Program-made: the position numbers and the translations under genes | Assembly (NCBI GenBank): GCA_964493205.1 | Contig: CAZBMJ010000005.1 | Span: 1 to 64,000 of the forward strand | DNA from: CAZBMJ01 sp964493205 | Lineage (GTDB): Bacteria > Myxococcota > UBA727 > JABDBI01 | DNA: 64,000 nt | Direction: 5' to 3' | In this document: positions 35,192 through 44,600 of the stretch, piece after piece | Layout of the letters: every line of letters starts with the position of its first letter | How positions within the stretch are numbered: the first letter of the stretch is position 1 | The notes under the pieces: generated by a model | Database searches by the model: none | Told to the model about the DNA's origin: nothing | The model's input: only the letters and a program-made list of their open reading frames with translations

Positions 35192-35342
35192 AAACTTAGT
35201 CTCATTATAAATATTTACTTACATAACTTAACAATTTACATATTTTATACAACAGAGTTTTATGAAAATATTTAAAAAGTACAACTAATCTCCGTAAAGC
35301 AATGTTTAATAAAGCTTTTGCTGTAAAACTTTCAGAATAAAT
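35189..35342 (-). repeat. Duplicated upstream region, copy A
   Basis: A 154-bp stretch beginning at the start codon of the first ankyrin lipoprotein gene. It matches 37102..37255 with a single difference by eye, and 36181..36334 with many more. The rest of the intergenic gap up to 35424 is AT-rich with no gene seen. It probably carries the promoter of the gene. Confidence 0.85.
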
Positions 35343-35424
35343 AAAATATCTTTATAATAAATTCAACATACTTAATTACTAAAAATTACTATATAAATTA
35401 AATGATTTTGCAAATAATCCGGCA

Positions 35425-36183
35425 CTAAATCAGTGGTGGGCTGTTCAGAAGATCTTTGATTTTTTGTGTTTCTGCAACATCATAAGGGGTTTGGCCTAGG
35501 TTATCTGTAATGTCTTTATTAGCCCCAGCAGCTATTAAAGCTTTTACAACCTTTTCATCCTCTTCATAATGCAAGGGAGTTTGGCCTTCATTATTTTTAG
35601 CATTCACATCAGCCCCAGCAGCTATTAAAGCTTTTACAACCTTTTCATTCTCTGCATATTCATAATGCAAGGGAGTTGAGCCCTCATTATCTTTAGCATT
35701 CACATCAGCCCCAGCAGCTATTAAAGCTTTTACAACCTTTTCACTCTCTGCATAATGCAAGGGAGTTTGGCCTTCATTATCTTTAGCATTCACATCAGCC
35801 CCAGCAGCTATTAAAGCTTTTACAACCTTTTCATCCTCTGCATAATGCAAAATTACACCACCGTTTTTTGCATCTTTAGTTTCATCAAATATTTTAACAA
35901 GTGCTTTTAAGGCAGCTTGCCGATCAATATCATTTGCAGCATCTTTAAGATCTTTTAATTCCTTAGAAATATCTTTAGTAATTTCAAGGTCGTCTTTTAA
36001 TATTTTAATTAAATCACTTTCCACGTCCAAAATAGCCTTGGCTTTCTCAGTAATTGTCAATGCTGGAGTTGGGGCTGGTGGTCCGCCGCTGGAAGAATCT
36101 GAATTTCCTCCACTTGGGTTTACAGTGAAATTTTTACAAGCACTTAAACTTATTAACAATATGGAAAAAATAGCTAATTTCAT
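35425..36183 (-). CDS. Ankyrin-repeat lipoprotein with shortened repeats
   Basis: A 252-residue paralogue of its neighbour: the same signal and lipobox (SLSAC), Ser/Gly/Pro tether and header (ITEKAKAILDVESDLIKILKD). Its four inner repeats are nearly identical and shorter than standard: the unit DNEGQTPLHYAESEKVVKALI...AGADVNAK is 30 residues, since HYAEDEKVV replaces the longer HYAA.NGHENVV. One copy is 32 residues. This points to recent homogenising amplification. It ends ..PYDVAETQKIKDLL like the others. Confidence 0.92.
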   Translation of the reverse strand: MKLAIFSILLISLSACKNFTVNPSGGNSDSSSGGPPAPTPALTITEKAKAILDVESDLIKILKDDLEITKDISKELKDLKDAANDIDRQAALKALVKIFDETKDAKNGGVILHYAEDEKVVKALIAAGADVNAKDNEGQTPLHYAESEKVVKALIAAGADVNAKDNEGSTPLHYEYAENEKVVKALIAAGADVNAKNNEGQTPLHYEEDEKVVKALIAAGANKDITDNLGQTPYDVAETQKIKDLLNSPPLI

Positions 36184-36334
36184 AGACTTAATCTCATTAT
36201 AAATATTTACTTACATGATTTAACAATTTATATATTTTACACAACACAGTTTTATGAAAATATTTAAAAAATACAATTAATTTCCGTAAAGTATTGTTTA
36301 ATAAAGCTTTTTCTGTAAAATTTTCAGAATAAAC
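36181..36334 (-). repeat. Duplicated upstream region, copy B
   Basis: Diverged copy of the sequence at 35189..35342 and 37102..37255, starting at the start codon of the second ankyrin gene. About ten or more differences are visible. No gene is seen in the remainder up to 36427. Confidence 0.8.
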
Positions 36335-36427
36335 AAAAATACGTTTATAATAAATTCAAACAAATTCAATACACTTAATTACTAAAGATTAATATATAAA
36401 TTACGCGCCTTTGCGAGTAATCCGCTA

Positions 36428-37104
36428 CTAAATCACTGGAGGGCTGCTCAGAAGATCTTTGATTTCTTGTGTTTTTGCAACATCATAAGGGGTTTCGCCG
36501 TCATTATTTTTAGCATTTTTATCAGCACCTGCAGCTATCAAAGCTGTTACTATGTTTTCATTGCCAAAATAAACTGCAAGATGTAAGGGGGTTTCATTCC
36601 CATCATTTTTAATATTCGTATCAGCACCTGCAGCTATTAAAGCTTTTGCTATGTTTTCATGGCTATAATACAAAGCATCATGCAAAGGGGTGTCACCCAC
36701 ACTATCTTTAGCATTTTTATCAGCACCTGCAGCTACTAAAGCTTTTACTATGTTTTCATCGCCTTGTTTAGTAGCAACATGTAAAGGGGTTTTGCCGTCA
36801 TTATCTTTAGCATTCTTATTAGCCCCAGCAGCTATTAAAGCTTTTACTGCGTTTTCATGGCCGTTATTAGCGGCATAATGCAAGGGAGTTTGGCCTTCAT
36901 TATTTTTAGCATTCACATCAGCCCCAGCNNNNNNNNNNNNNNNNNNNNNNNNNNNNNNNNNNNNNNNNNNNNNNNNNNNNNNNNNNNNNNNNNNNNNNNN
37001 NNNNNNNNNNNNNNNNNNNNNNNNNNNNCTCCACTTGGGTTTACAGTGAAATTTTTACAAGCACTTAAACTTATTAACAATATAAAAAAAATAGCTAATT
37101 TCAT
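36428..37104 (-). CDS. Ankyrin-repeat lipoprotein interrupted by an assembly gap
   Basis: The N terminus (37104 down to 37029) encodes the same signal and lipobox (SLSACKNFTVNPSG) as its neighbours. After the gap at 36929..37028 there are about five ankyrin repeats and the closing PYDVAKTQEIKDLL. The two sides are in different frames across exactly 100 N, as expected for an arbitrary gap length, so this is probably one intact gene of unknown size. The header module expected after the tether lies in the gap. It could also be two genes collapsed together. Confidence 0.75.
36929..37028. other. Assembly gap (100 N)
   Basis: Exactly 100 N inside a tandem ankyrin family. The round number indicates a placeholder of unknown length, very likely caused by the near-identical repeats on both sides. 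Confidence 0.97.
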
Positions 37105-37255
37105 AAACTTAGTCTCATTATAAATATTTACTTACATAACTTAACAATTTACATATTTTATACAACAGAGTTTTATGAAAATATTTAAAAAGTACAACTA
37201 ATTTCCGTAAAGCAATGTTTAATAAAGCTTTTGCTGTAAAACTTTCAGAATAAAT
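37102..37255 (-). repeat. Duplicated upstream region, copy C
   Basis: Nearly identical (one difference by eye) to 35189..35342, beginning at the start codon of the gapped ankyrin gene. The high identity says genes 1 and 3 of the cluster duplicated more recently than gene 2, or were homogenised. Confidence 0.85.
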
Positions 37256-37320
37256 TCAAACAAATTCAATACACTTAATTACTAAAGATTAATACATACG
37301 TCACACTTTAGGGGGATGAC

Positions 37321-37650
37321 ATGATTAGTTTTTGTAAAATTTTATTTGTATCTTTAAGCATGTTTTTATCTTTTAACGCGTTTTCCAATGAAAATATGAG
37401 TTTTGAATCAGAAGCGGTTATAGCTCATCATACTACCTATTGTGGCGATATTCATTGCCCTACCAGATGTGGAAACACTTATGGCTGCTCTTGGGTCAGC
37501 GGCCATCATGGCCGCGGTTATTGCACAGAAAGTTATAACCGTTACGATTATTGCGAAGATATTAGCTGCCCAACTAGATGCGAAAATACTGATGGATGTC
37601 ATTGGAGCAACAGAAGACATACCTGTGTAAGCATAGGTCATCATCACTAA
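37321..37650 (+). CDS. Small exported Cys/His-rich protein with two CPTRC units
   Basis: A 109-residue protein with a signal peptide (cleavage near residue 22). The mature part holds two copies of YC-x-DI-x-CPTRC-x-NT-x-GC-x-W (about 40-58 and 77-95). Cys spacing is C-x4-C-x3-C-x5-C in both copies (41, 46, 50, 56 and 78, 83, 87, 93), each followed by a fifth Cys (68, 102). The C terminus is HHH and His clusters (GHHG) recur. It is probably disulfide-bonded or metal-binding. Strong Shine-Dalgarno AGGGGG. Not a family I recognise. Confidence 0.7.
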   Translation: MISFCKILFVSLSMFLSFNAFSNENMSFESEAVIAHHTTYCGDIHCPTRCGNTYGCSWVSGHHGRGYCTESYNRYDYCEDISCPTRCENTDGCHWSNRRHTCVSIGHHH

Positions 37651-37652
37651 TA

Positions 37653-38684
37653 CTAGTGCAGTACTGCGTTAATCAGCTGGCTTATGTCAGCTGATTTTTT
37701 TTGCATATCGCAAAATAATTCATACATGGCATTAGCTCTTAGCCAATTATGCTGTGCTGCTCTGCTAAATTTTAGAGTATCATAAGAAAAATAATTTTCA
37801 TTGAGCACATCGCTTAAATAACGCATAGCTAAACATAAAGTTATGCCTTTGGTATTTAATAAAATTTGCTGTTGTTCACACTGAGTAAGCTGGCCTTTCA
37901 TGAAAGAAGCGTAGCCGTTTAAAGAAGCACTTACTAGTTCAAGATCGCAATAAGCATCCAGTTCATCTTCTAATTTTGGATTGCTCCAAGATCGCAGTGC
38001 ATCACCTAATTCAGCAGACCATCCAAAGTCACTCAAAGTATCAAAATCTACTAAACATAATCCGTTGTCTGCTTCATCAAATAAAACATTAGAAATTTTT
38101 GGGTCACCATGCACATGCCTTTTGGTTAAATTAATTAAAGGCAATAAAATATCTATTTGAATAATCATTTTTTGGGCAAGCTCAAAACTTTGGCGATAAT
38201 AATCGTGATTAGTATGCTTAAGCAAAGCTAGCTCTAAATTATTTTTATGAAAGGCATAATCAGAGGCAGCTCTACGCCTGTTTTTATATTCATAGTTAAA
38301 ATCTTTTAAAGCAAAATGAAACTTACCCAAAACCATACCTGCATTAAATGCCATATTTTCACTGGTTATTTTATTAAAACATGCGCCTTTAATATAAGTT
38401 TGTGCTCTAAAAATAGAATTTTCAAAATTAACAAAGAGTTTATTATTATTAGTCAATAAAATTTGTGGAGCAAGAACATTTTTACTTTCTAAATAAGACG
38501 CTACATGATAAAAATCATCGTTTACCTGCTCACTAAAAATATTTGATACTTGTTGTAAAATATAAGAGTTATTATTAGTTTTCACTAAAAAAGTTTTATT
38601 AATCAAACCCATGGTAATAGGCACTATGTCTATTATTTCGCCCAAATGAGCATAAGCTTGTAAAACTTCTTTAGGTACTAACAT
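37653..38684 (-). CDS. Phosphotransferase (APH/NahK-like kinase)
   Basis: A small-molecule kinase of the aminoglycoside-phosphotransferase fold, about 343 residues from the ATG at 38684 (AAGGA 5 bases upstream; a longer frame to 38720 would overlap ald). N-terminal lobe NKTFLVKTNNNSYILQQVS resembles N-acetylhexosamine 1-kinases. The catalytic loop is HGDPKISNVLF and the metal-binding motif LVDFDTLSDFG. Substrate may be a hexosamine or another sugar or amino alcohol. It follows alanine dehydrogenase by 7 bases and is probably co-transcribed. Confidence 0.75.
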   Translation of the reverse strand: MLVPKEVLQAYAHLGEIIDIVPITMGLINKTFLVKTNNNSYILQQVSNIFSEQVNDDFYHVASYLESKNVLAPQILLTNNNKLFVNFENSIFRAQTYIKGACFNKITSENMAFNAGMVLGKFHFALKDFNYEYKNRRRAASDYAFHKNNLELALLKHTNHDYYRQSFELAQKMIIQIDILLPLINLTKRHVHGDPKISNVLFDEADNGLCLVDFDTLSDFGWSAELGDALRSWSNPKLEDELDAYCDLELVSASLNGYASFMKGQLTQCEQQQILLNTKGITLCLAMRYLSDVLNENYFSYDTLKFSRAAQHNWLRANAMYELFCDMQKKSADISQLINAVLH

Positions 38685-38691
38685 ATAATCC

Positions 38692-39780
38692 TTAACTATT
38701 TTTAAAATAACTTTGGGCAACGGCTTTGTTTAATAATTCGCCACCAAAACAATTTAAACCGGTTTTAATACTTTGATTATTTTTTAGCAAATCATCTAAT
38801 GAATGACTAGCCAATAATTTTAAATAAGGGAAACTTGCATGAGCTAGCGCATAGGTAGAAGTCAAAGCTACAGCACCAGGCATATTGGCGACACCATAAT
38901 GCACCACACCATCAACTAAATACGTAGGATTATCGTGAGTAGTTTTTTTAATAGTTTCTATACAGCCACCTTGATCAATGGCCACATCAACAATTACACT
39001 GCCTTTGCTCATAGTTTTCACCATATTTTTTGTAACTAAACAGGGTGCTTTAGCTCCGCTTAATAATACGGCCCCTATTAATAAATCTGCTTTTTGTACA
39101 TAGTGTTTAATATTGCTTTCGTTGCTATAAATAGTTTGTACTTGCCCCAAAAATAAATCGTCTAAATCTTCCAGTTTTTGCTGATTAACATCAAGAATAC
39201 TTACTTGTGCTCCTAAACCTAAAGCCATCTTTGCAGCATTTTTACCAACAATACCACCACCCAAAATAGTTACTTGAGCATTTTTTACACCCGGTACACC
39301 ACCTAAAAGCAGGCCCTTACCTTGTTGATGACTGGTTAATAAATGAGCCCCTATTTGCACAGACATTCGCCCTGCCACTTCACTCATGGGTTTTAGTATT
39401 GGTAAATAGCCGCCATCTTCAATAGTTTCATAGGCAATAGCAGTAACTTTTTTGTTTAAAAGCTCTTTGGTAAGTTCTTCTTCTGCCGCCAAATGTAAAA
39501 AAGTAAATAGTATTTGTTGGCTTTTAAAATAATTATATTCTTGTGCTAGTGGCTCTTTAACTTTTACTATCATATCTGAGCTTCGCCAAATTTCACTGGC
39601 CTCAATAACTATTTGAGCACCAGCATTTATAAACTCTTCGTCACTAATATTGCAGCCTAAGCCTGCATTATGCTGCACTAAAACTTTATGGCCAAAGCTT
39701 TTAAGCATAGCAACACTATCTGGTAGTAATCCAACTCTAAATTCATATGGTTTAATTTCTTTAGGACAGCCTATGATCAT
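38692..39780 (-). CDS. ald: Alanine dehydrogenase
   Basis: NAD-dependent interconversion of alanine and pyruvate plus ammonia. The 362-residue protein starts MIIGCPKEIKPYEFRVGLLP (substrate Arg15), and has Lys in VKVKEPLAQEY, His in FTFLHLAAEEEL, the dinucleotide-binding VTILGGGIVGKNAAKMALGLGA, and DVAIDQGGCIET. It could feed host-derived alanine into pyruvate, which PpsA (55717) can turn into PEP; that link is my inference. Confidence 0.93.
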   Translation of the reverse strand: MIIGCPKEIKPYEFRVGLLPDSVAMLKSFGHKVLVQHNAGLGCNISDEEFINAGAQIVIEASEIWRSSDMIVKVKEPLAQEYNYFKSQQILFTFLHLAAEEELTKELLNKKVTAIAYETIEDGGYLPILKPMSEVAGRMSVQIGAHLLTSHQQGKGLLLGGVPGVKNAQVTILGGGIVGKNAAKMALGLGAQVSILDVNQQKLEDLDDLFLGQVQTIYSNESNIKHYVQKADLLIGAVLLSGAKAPCLVTKNMVKTMSKGSVIVDVAIDQGGCIETIKKTTHDNPTYLVDGVVHYGVANMPGAVALTSTYALAHASFPYLKLLASHSLDDLLKNNQSIKTGLNCFGGELLNKAVAQSYFKNS

Positions 39781-39842
39781 GATTTTCCCCCTTTAAGCTT
39801 TCTTTATTAGTAGCTCACAAGGAGTAATTTTGTGCACAGTAA

Positions 39843-41534
39843 TTACATTGGACAATTTGGATCTTGCGGCAGACATGATGGTGTACCACTGTTACAGTAA
39901 ATGGTTCCTAAACCACATTCTTCTACATTATCGTGAGTATCACAAGAAATGCCCGTATCACCGTCTGGATTATTAATACTAGTTACTCCACATACAGAGC
40001 TTATCCCATTGCAATGTCCTACTTCTGTAGCACAAATACCAGCATCTTGAGAACCACAAGATGTTCCTTGAGGGCTTAGTATGTTTATTGGGCAATTAGG
40101 GCTATTTCCTGTGCAAAATTCTTCTGGGTCGCAAGCACCTGCACTAAATCTGCAAGGAGTGCTTGAAGATTTAAAATTCATGTCGTTACAAGAACCTAAA
40201 CCATCACAAATGGGATTATGCAAACAAGCTTGGGTAGAATTAGCCCCACAAGCAACACCTGCTTGCGCTATTTGAACATCACAAATTTTACTAGTGCTAT
40301 TACAAATGCTTTGAGTACAACCAAAATTAATAACTTCACAAACTTGCCCTGGATAAATAAGTGGGTTTGTGTCATCACAATCGCACGCCGTGCTATAGCC
40401 GTCTGAATCGTTGTCTGGGCCACCTACTCCATTAGTACAGTTATCCATGGAACATTGTCCTTGAGCATCACAAATTCCTGGCGCAGTTGTTGGTCCACAA
40501 GGTGTGCCTGCTGAAGCTGGTGGAACAATTGGGCAATCATTGTTTAAACCATCACATGTTGAAGCTAAAGAACAGGCACCATTAGGATAGTCACATATGG
40601 CTCCAGGTAATTTTTTAATATCAATACACTGGGCTTGATCGTTACAAATATTGTGCAGGTCACAATCGCCCATGGCTGAATTGCCACACAAATATCCCAC
40701 TGGAAGCTTATTATCTGGACAGTTATTATGTATACCATCACAATAATCAGCAATATCACAACCAGACTTATTATTTTCTCGACAGAGCAAAGTAGTGGGT
40801 TGCTTAACTTCCAGGCAAACCCCTTGGCCATCGCATTGATTTTGTGCATCACAGGGATTTGTTTGCAAATCTACTTGCGGGCCACAAGGTGCGCCTGCAA
40901 TGACATAGGTTCGTGGGCAATGATCATCTATACCTGTACAGTAATCTGGAGTATCGCATTCATTTAAGTCATTGTTGCATTGAAAAAATCTATCTTTTTT
41001 ATTATCTATGCACTCACCCAATAAACAATAATCCTGGGCGTCGCAAACACCTGCAGGTGCATCGCCACATAGGCTAAAATCCACTTTACTATTGGCTACG
41101 CATACACCATTGGTAGCACAAATTGATTCAATGCAATCTTCTTCGTTGCTATCTAGGCAGTTAGTTCCTGGATAAACAGTAGGATCATTATCATCACAGT
41201 CACAACCTTGCGGGGTGCCATCTTGGTCTATATCTATTTTATCATCAAAATTAGCACAAACATCATCTCTATTACAAATGCCATCTGCATCTGAGTCTTT
41301 ACAGGATACATCAGGTTCTATGGGTATAATTGGTATGATTGGTATAGGTGTAATTGGTAATGGTGGAGGCATAGTTGGTAATGGTGGCAATACAGGCTCT
41401 TCTGTAATTGGTACAGTATTGGAGTTATTATTTACACTATTATTTTTGTTGATCTTAGGCTTTTTTATAACACTATTATTTTCACAACCAAAAATAGTTA
41501 CTAATAAAATAAAAATAATATATTTTTTAATCAT
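39843..41534 (-). CDS. Cys-rich lipoprotein with MopE-like and disintegrin-like modules
   Basis: A 563-residue exported protein. A signal (IIFILLVTIFGC) is followed by a Pro-rich tether, then a MopE-like metal-binding repeat (DADGIC...CDCDDNDPTVYPG). Repeated Cys-rich units of the form CD-x4-C-x-G-x4-CP-x9-G-x-PCG follow, with a second CDCDD motif (about 380). The units resemble disintegrin modules of eukaryotic ADAMs and similar repeats known in Myxobacteria. Unlike its two neighbours it lacks the FG-GAP part and ends after the Cys-rich region. Probably surface adhesion; function not established. Confidence 0.75.
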   Translation of the reverse strand: MIKKYIIFILLVTIFGCENNSVIKKPKINKNNSVNNNSNTVPITEEPVLPPLPTMPPPLPITPIPIIPIIPIEPDVSCKDSDADGICNRDDVCANFDDKIDIDQDGTPQGCDCDDNDPTVYPGTNCLDSNEEDCIESICATNGVCVANSKVDFSLCGDAPAGVCDAQDYCLLGECIDNKKDRFFQCNNDLNECDTPDYCTGIDDHCPRTYVIAGAPCGPQVDLQTNPCDAQNQCDGQGVCLEVKQPTTLLCRENNKSGCDIADYCDGIHNNCPDNKLPVGYLCGNSAMGDCDLHNICNDQAQCIDIKKLPGAICDYPNGACSLASTCDGLNNDCPIVPPASAGTPCGPTTAPGICDAQGQCSMDNCTNGVGGPDNDSDGYSTACDCDDTNPLIYPGQVCEVINFGCTQSICNSTSKICDVQIAQAGVACGANSTQACLHNPICDGLGSCNDMNFKSSSTPCRFSAGACDPEEFCTGNSPNCPINILSPQGTSCGSQDAGICATEVGHCNGISSVCGVTSINNPDGDTGISCDTHDNVEECGLGTIYCNSGTPSCLPQDPNCPM

Positions 41535-41582
41535 AACAACTCTTTTTTACTTATATTACAACAAAAAATATATAAATAAAAA

Positions 41583-41609
41583 TAAAAATCCCCTCACATA
41601 ATGAAGGGA
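41583..41609 (-). terminator. Rho-independent terminator of the 41638..44844 gene
   Basis: On the minus strand TCCCTTCA pairs with TGAGGGGA (one G-T pair) around a 5-base loop, followed by five T. It lies about 30 bases after the stop codon. Confidence 0.8.
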
Positions 41610-41637
41610 CTTTTTTACTTCTTAGTTAAATAAATAA

Positions 41638-44600
41638 CTAATATGGATAGAAGAACAAGCTTGTTGAACCACTATCAGAGTTGCTATGAGAGTCGTTAAG
41701 CGGAGCTCCAACGCCTACAATATTACTATCAGTAGCCACAGAATAACCAAACTGAGAACTACCAGCAACATAATCATCACCATCCACATAAGACACCAAA
41801 TTAAAGTCTGCTGGTGTTATGGTATTCATACTTTGGTTAATAGAGTATACTGCAATTAATCCACTATCATCTCCCTCACTGCTATCATAATAAGGACTAC
41901 CCACAACAAATGCATGATCATCACTTCGTCCAATACTTACGCTAGTACCAAAAAATTGGCTAGCTTGAGTAGCAGGCGCACTGAATCCCTTATTTGCAAG
42001 AGTAAACCCTAAAGAGTCATAGGATCTAATAACAACAAAGCCATTATTACTTGCTCCATTAACTATATCTGCATGAGGTATACCATAAACAATAAAATTA
42101 TTGCTTAAAGATACATCAAATCCTAGTTGGTCACCGCCATTATTACCAGTTAAAGAAGCAAAATGATTCATACCAGGAGCTACGACACTAAAGGTTCCAC
42201 CCACGCCATTACTAGTATAAAGATAAATAATACCACGATCATCATTGTTATCATTGGCAGTATTATCATAAAATGGTGAACTTATTGCTAAAGCTTGACC
42301 ATTTGGTGAAAGAGCCAAAGCATAACCAAACTTCTCACCACTACTGTTTTGATCTATTGGAGTACCTATTATTTGCAAATAGCTCCAAGTAGACCCAGTA
42401 CGATGATATACTCTAACATTACCTACGTCAGTATGAGCGCCCTCAGCAGAAGGAGCACTAACTATGGCATAGTCACCATTAATGGCTACATCAAAACCAA
42501 ATTGGTCATTTGGATTTAAACCAGCATCAGATGCCCCAACATCTGTTGGGTAAAGATTACCAGCAGCTCTTACTAATGAGCCTTGAAGTTTAGCTTGGAA
42601 ATCCCAATTTACGCCATTGCGCACAAATATATAAGCAGCTCCTGCATTATCATAACTTGAACCTAAACAATTAGTAATTATTGGACAACTATCTAATATA
42701 TTAGAATCATAATAATAATCGGCATTAGGAGCACCTACTATTAAGTAATCACCATGAAGGGCTACCGAATAACCAAAGTTTTCACTTTCATTACCTGAAA
42801 GATTATTACCGTTTGGTTTAGTATTAGGATTAGGTATAATCAAGTTATTAAGTGAAGCAGCGCTAGGTGCATCAACAGTACTTAAAAATACTGCACCAAT
42901 ATCATCACCATTTGAAGGAAGATCATAACTTGGAGCACCTGATGCCACATAATTACCATAAGCAGCTTCTGACCAACCTAAATTATCCCCACCTTGAACA
43001 GGATGATTAGTATTATCATTAGCAAAATTTCCTGAATCTATATTGTAATTATCATCACCATAACAAGATAAATTTAGTTCAACAGCATTATCGGCATAAC
43101 AATAAGCAACACCTTGGCTACATACATAGCTTCCATTTTGTGTACCTGGGCAATGGTCTGAACTAACAATAGGTGATGGCAAATTTATACCTGCTATACA
43201 TAAAGCGTTAGTATCACCATCTGGTGCATTAACAGTATTTGAGCAGCTAGCAGTACTACCATCACAAGTTCCGGCACTTAAGCATAGGTCACTTTCATTA
43301 CCACAAACAGTACCTTGTGGGATAAAGCTGTCTACTGGACATGTTCCACTCATACCTGTACAAAACTCTTCAGCATCACATACGCCAGTAGATAATCTAC
43401 AAGGATAATCTGAAGCTTGGAACTCATTATTTAAGCAAGTTCCATTACCATCGCATATGGGATTTTTAGTACATGAGTTAGCTGGTTGATCAGGACCGCA
43501 TATTGTTCCTTGAGAATAATTACTAATAATATCACAAGCAGCAGTAGCAAAGTTACATATGGTTTCTGAACAATCAGTAGGACCGCCAGCAGCACATACA
43601 GTTCCTGGGAATATAGCTGCATTGGCATCATTACAATCGCAATCAGTACTAAAGCCATCTAAATCCAAGTCTACACCAAGACCTGTTGCATTAGGACAGC
43701 TATCCAAAGTACATCGCCCCTGACCAGTACACACTCCAAGATTATTTGGTCCGCAAGGAACGCCTGGAGGGGTGGCAGCAGCAAATGGACAGTTATTGTT
43801 TACACCATCACACCTGGAACCTGGCTGACAAATTCCATGGGAAAACTCACAAATATCATCTGATAAACGTTTAATATCTAGACATTCGCCTTGACTATTA
43901 CAAACATCGTGCAAATCACATTCGCCTTGAGCTGAATTGCCACACAAAGTTCCAGAGGCAAGCACTGCATTAAAGCAGTCTTTATCAAAACCATTACATA
44001 CGTCTGTTATATCGCAACCTGTTCCACTATTAACACCACACACAAATCCGTTGTTTTGAACTTCATCAATACAATTACCGGCACCATCGCATTCATCTTG
44101 CGCATCACAGGCGGCACCTTCTGCCGCTGGATTACCACAAGGAATACCTGCTACTACATAGGTACGTGGGCAATCATCGTTTACACCATCACAATAATCT
44201 GGAACGTCACATTCTGTTAAATCATTATTACATTGATAGGTAATAGGTTGTTGATCATCGATACATTCACCTGAATGACAATAATCCTGTTTATCACAAA
44301 GGCCTAAAGGCTCATTACCGCAAAGAGTAAAATCTTCTTTTGGTTCATTAGCACAGTAAGCTACTTGATTTCCACCTCTATCTAAAGAAACTCTACAAAT
44401 TAAATACCTACATTCTTCATTGGGAACAGCTGAAGGATTACATTCCACACCAGGAAACACACTAGCATCGGTATCATCGCAATCACAAGCAGTAGGATAA
44501 CCATCTTGATCAGCATCTAGATTATCGTCAAAACCAACACAAGCATCTTGACCATCACAAACACCATCAGCATCTGAATCATTACAGGAATCATCGTTAT

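Noticed and set aside
34553..35210. Plus-strand open frames across the ankyrin gene
   Set aside because: They mirror the repeat structure of the real minus-strand gene and have no independent evidence.
32276..37104. A CRISPR array, suggested by the dense regular repeats
   Set aside because: The repeats are about 99 bases, in frame, and encode ankyrin units; there are no unique spacers and no cas genes.
37408..37647. Antisense frame opposite the small Cys-rich exported protein
   Set aside because: The plus-strand frame has a strong ribosome site, a signal peptide and a duplicated Cys pattern; the antisense one has none.
43431..43658. A 75-residue hydrophobic frame, repeated identically at 46779..47006
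   Set aside because: Its conservation is explained by the 518-bp identical block; it is an alternate frame of the Cys-rich lipoprotein genes.
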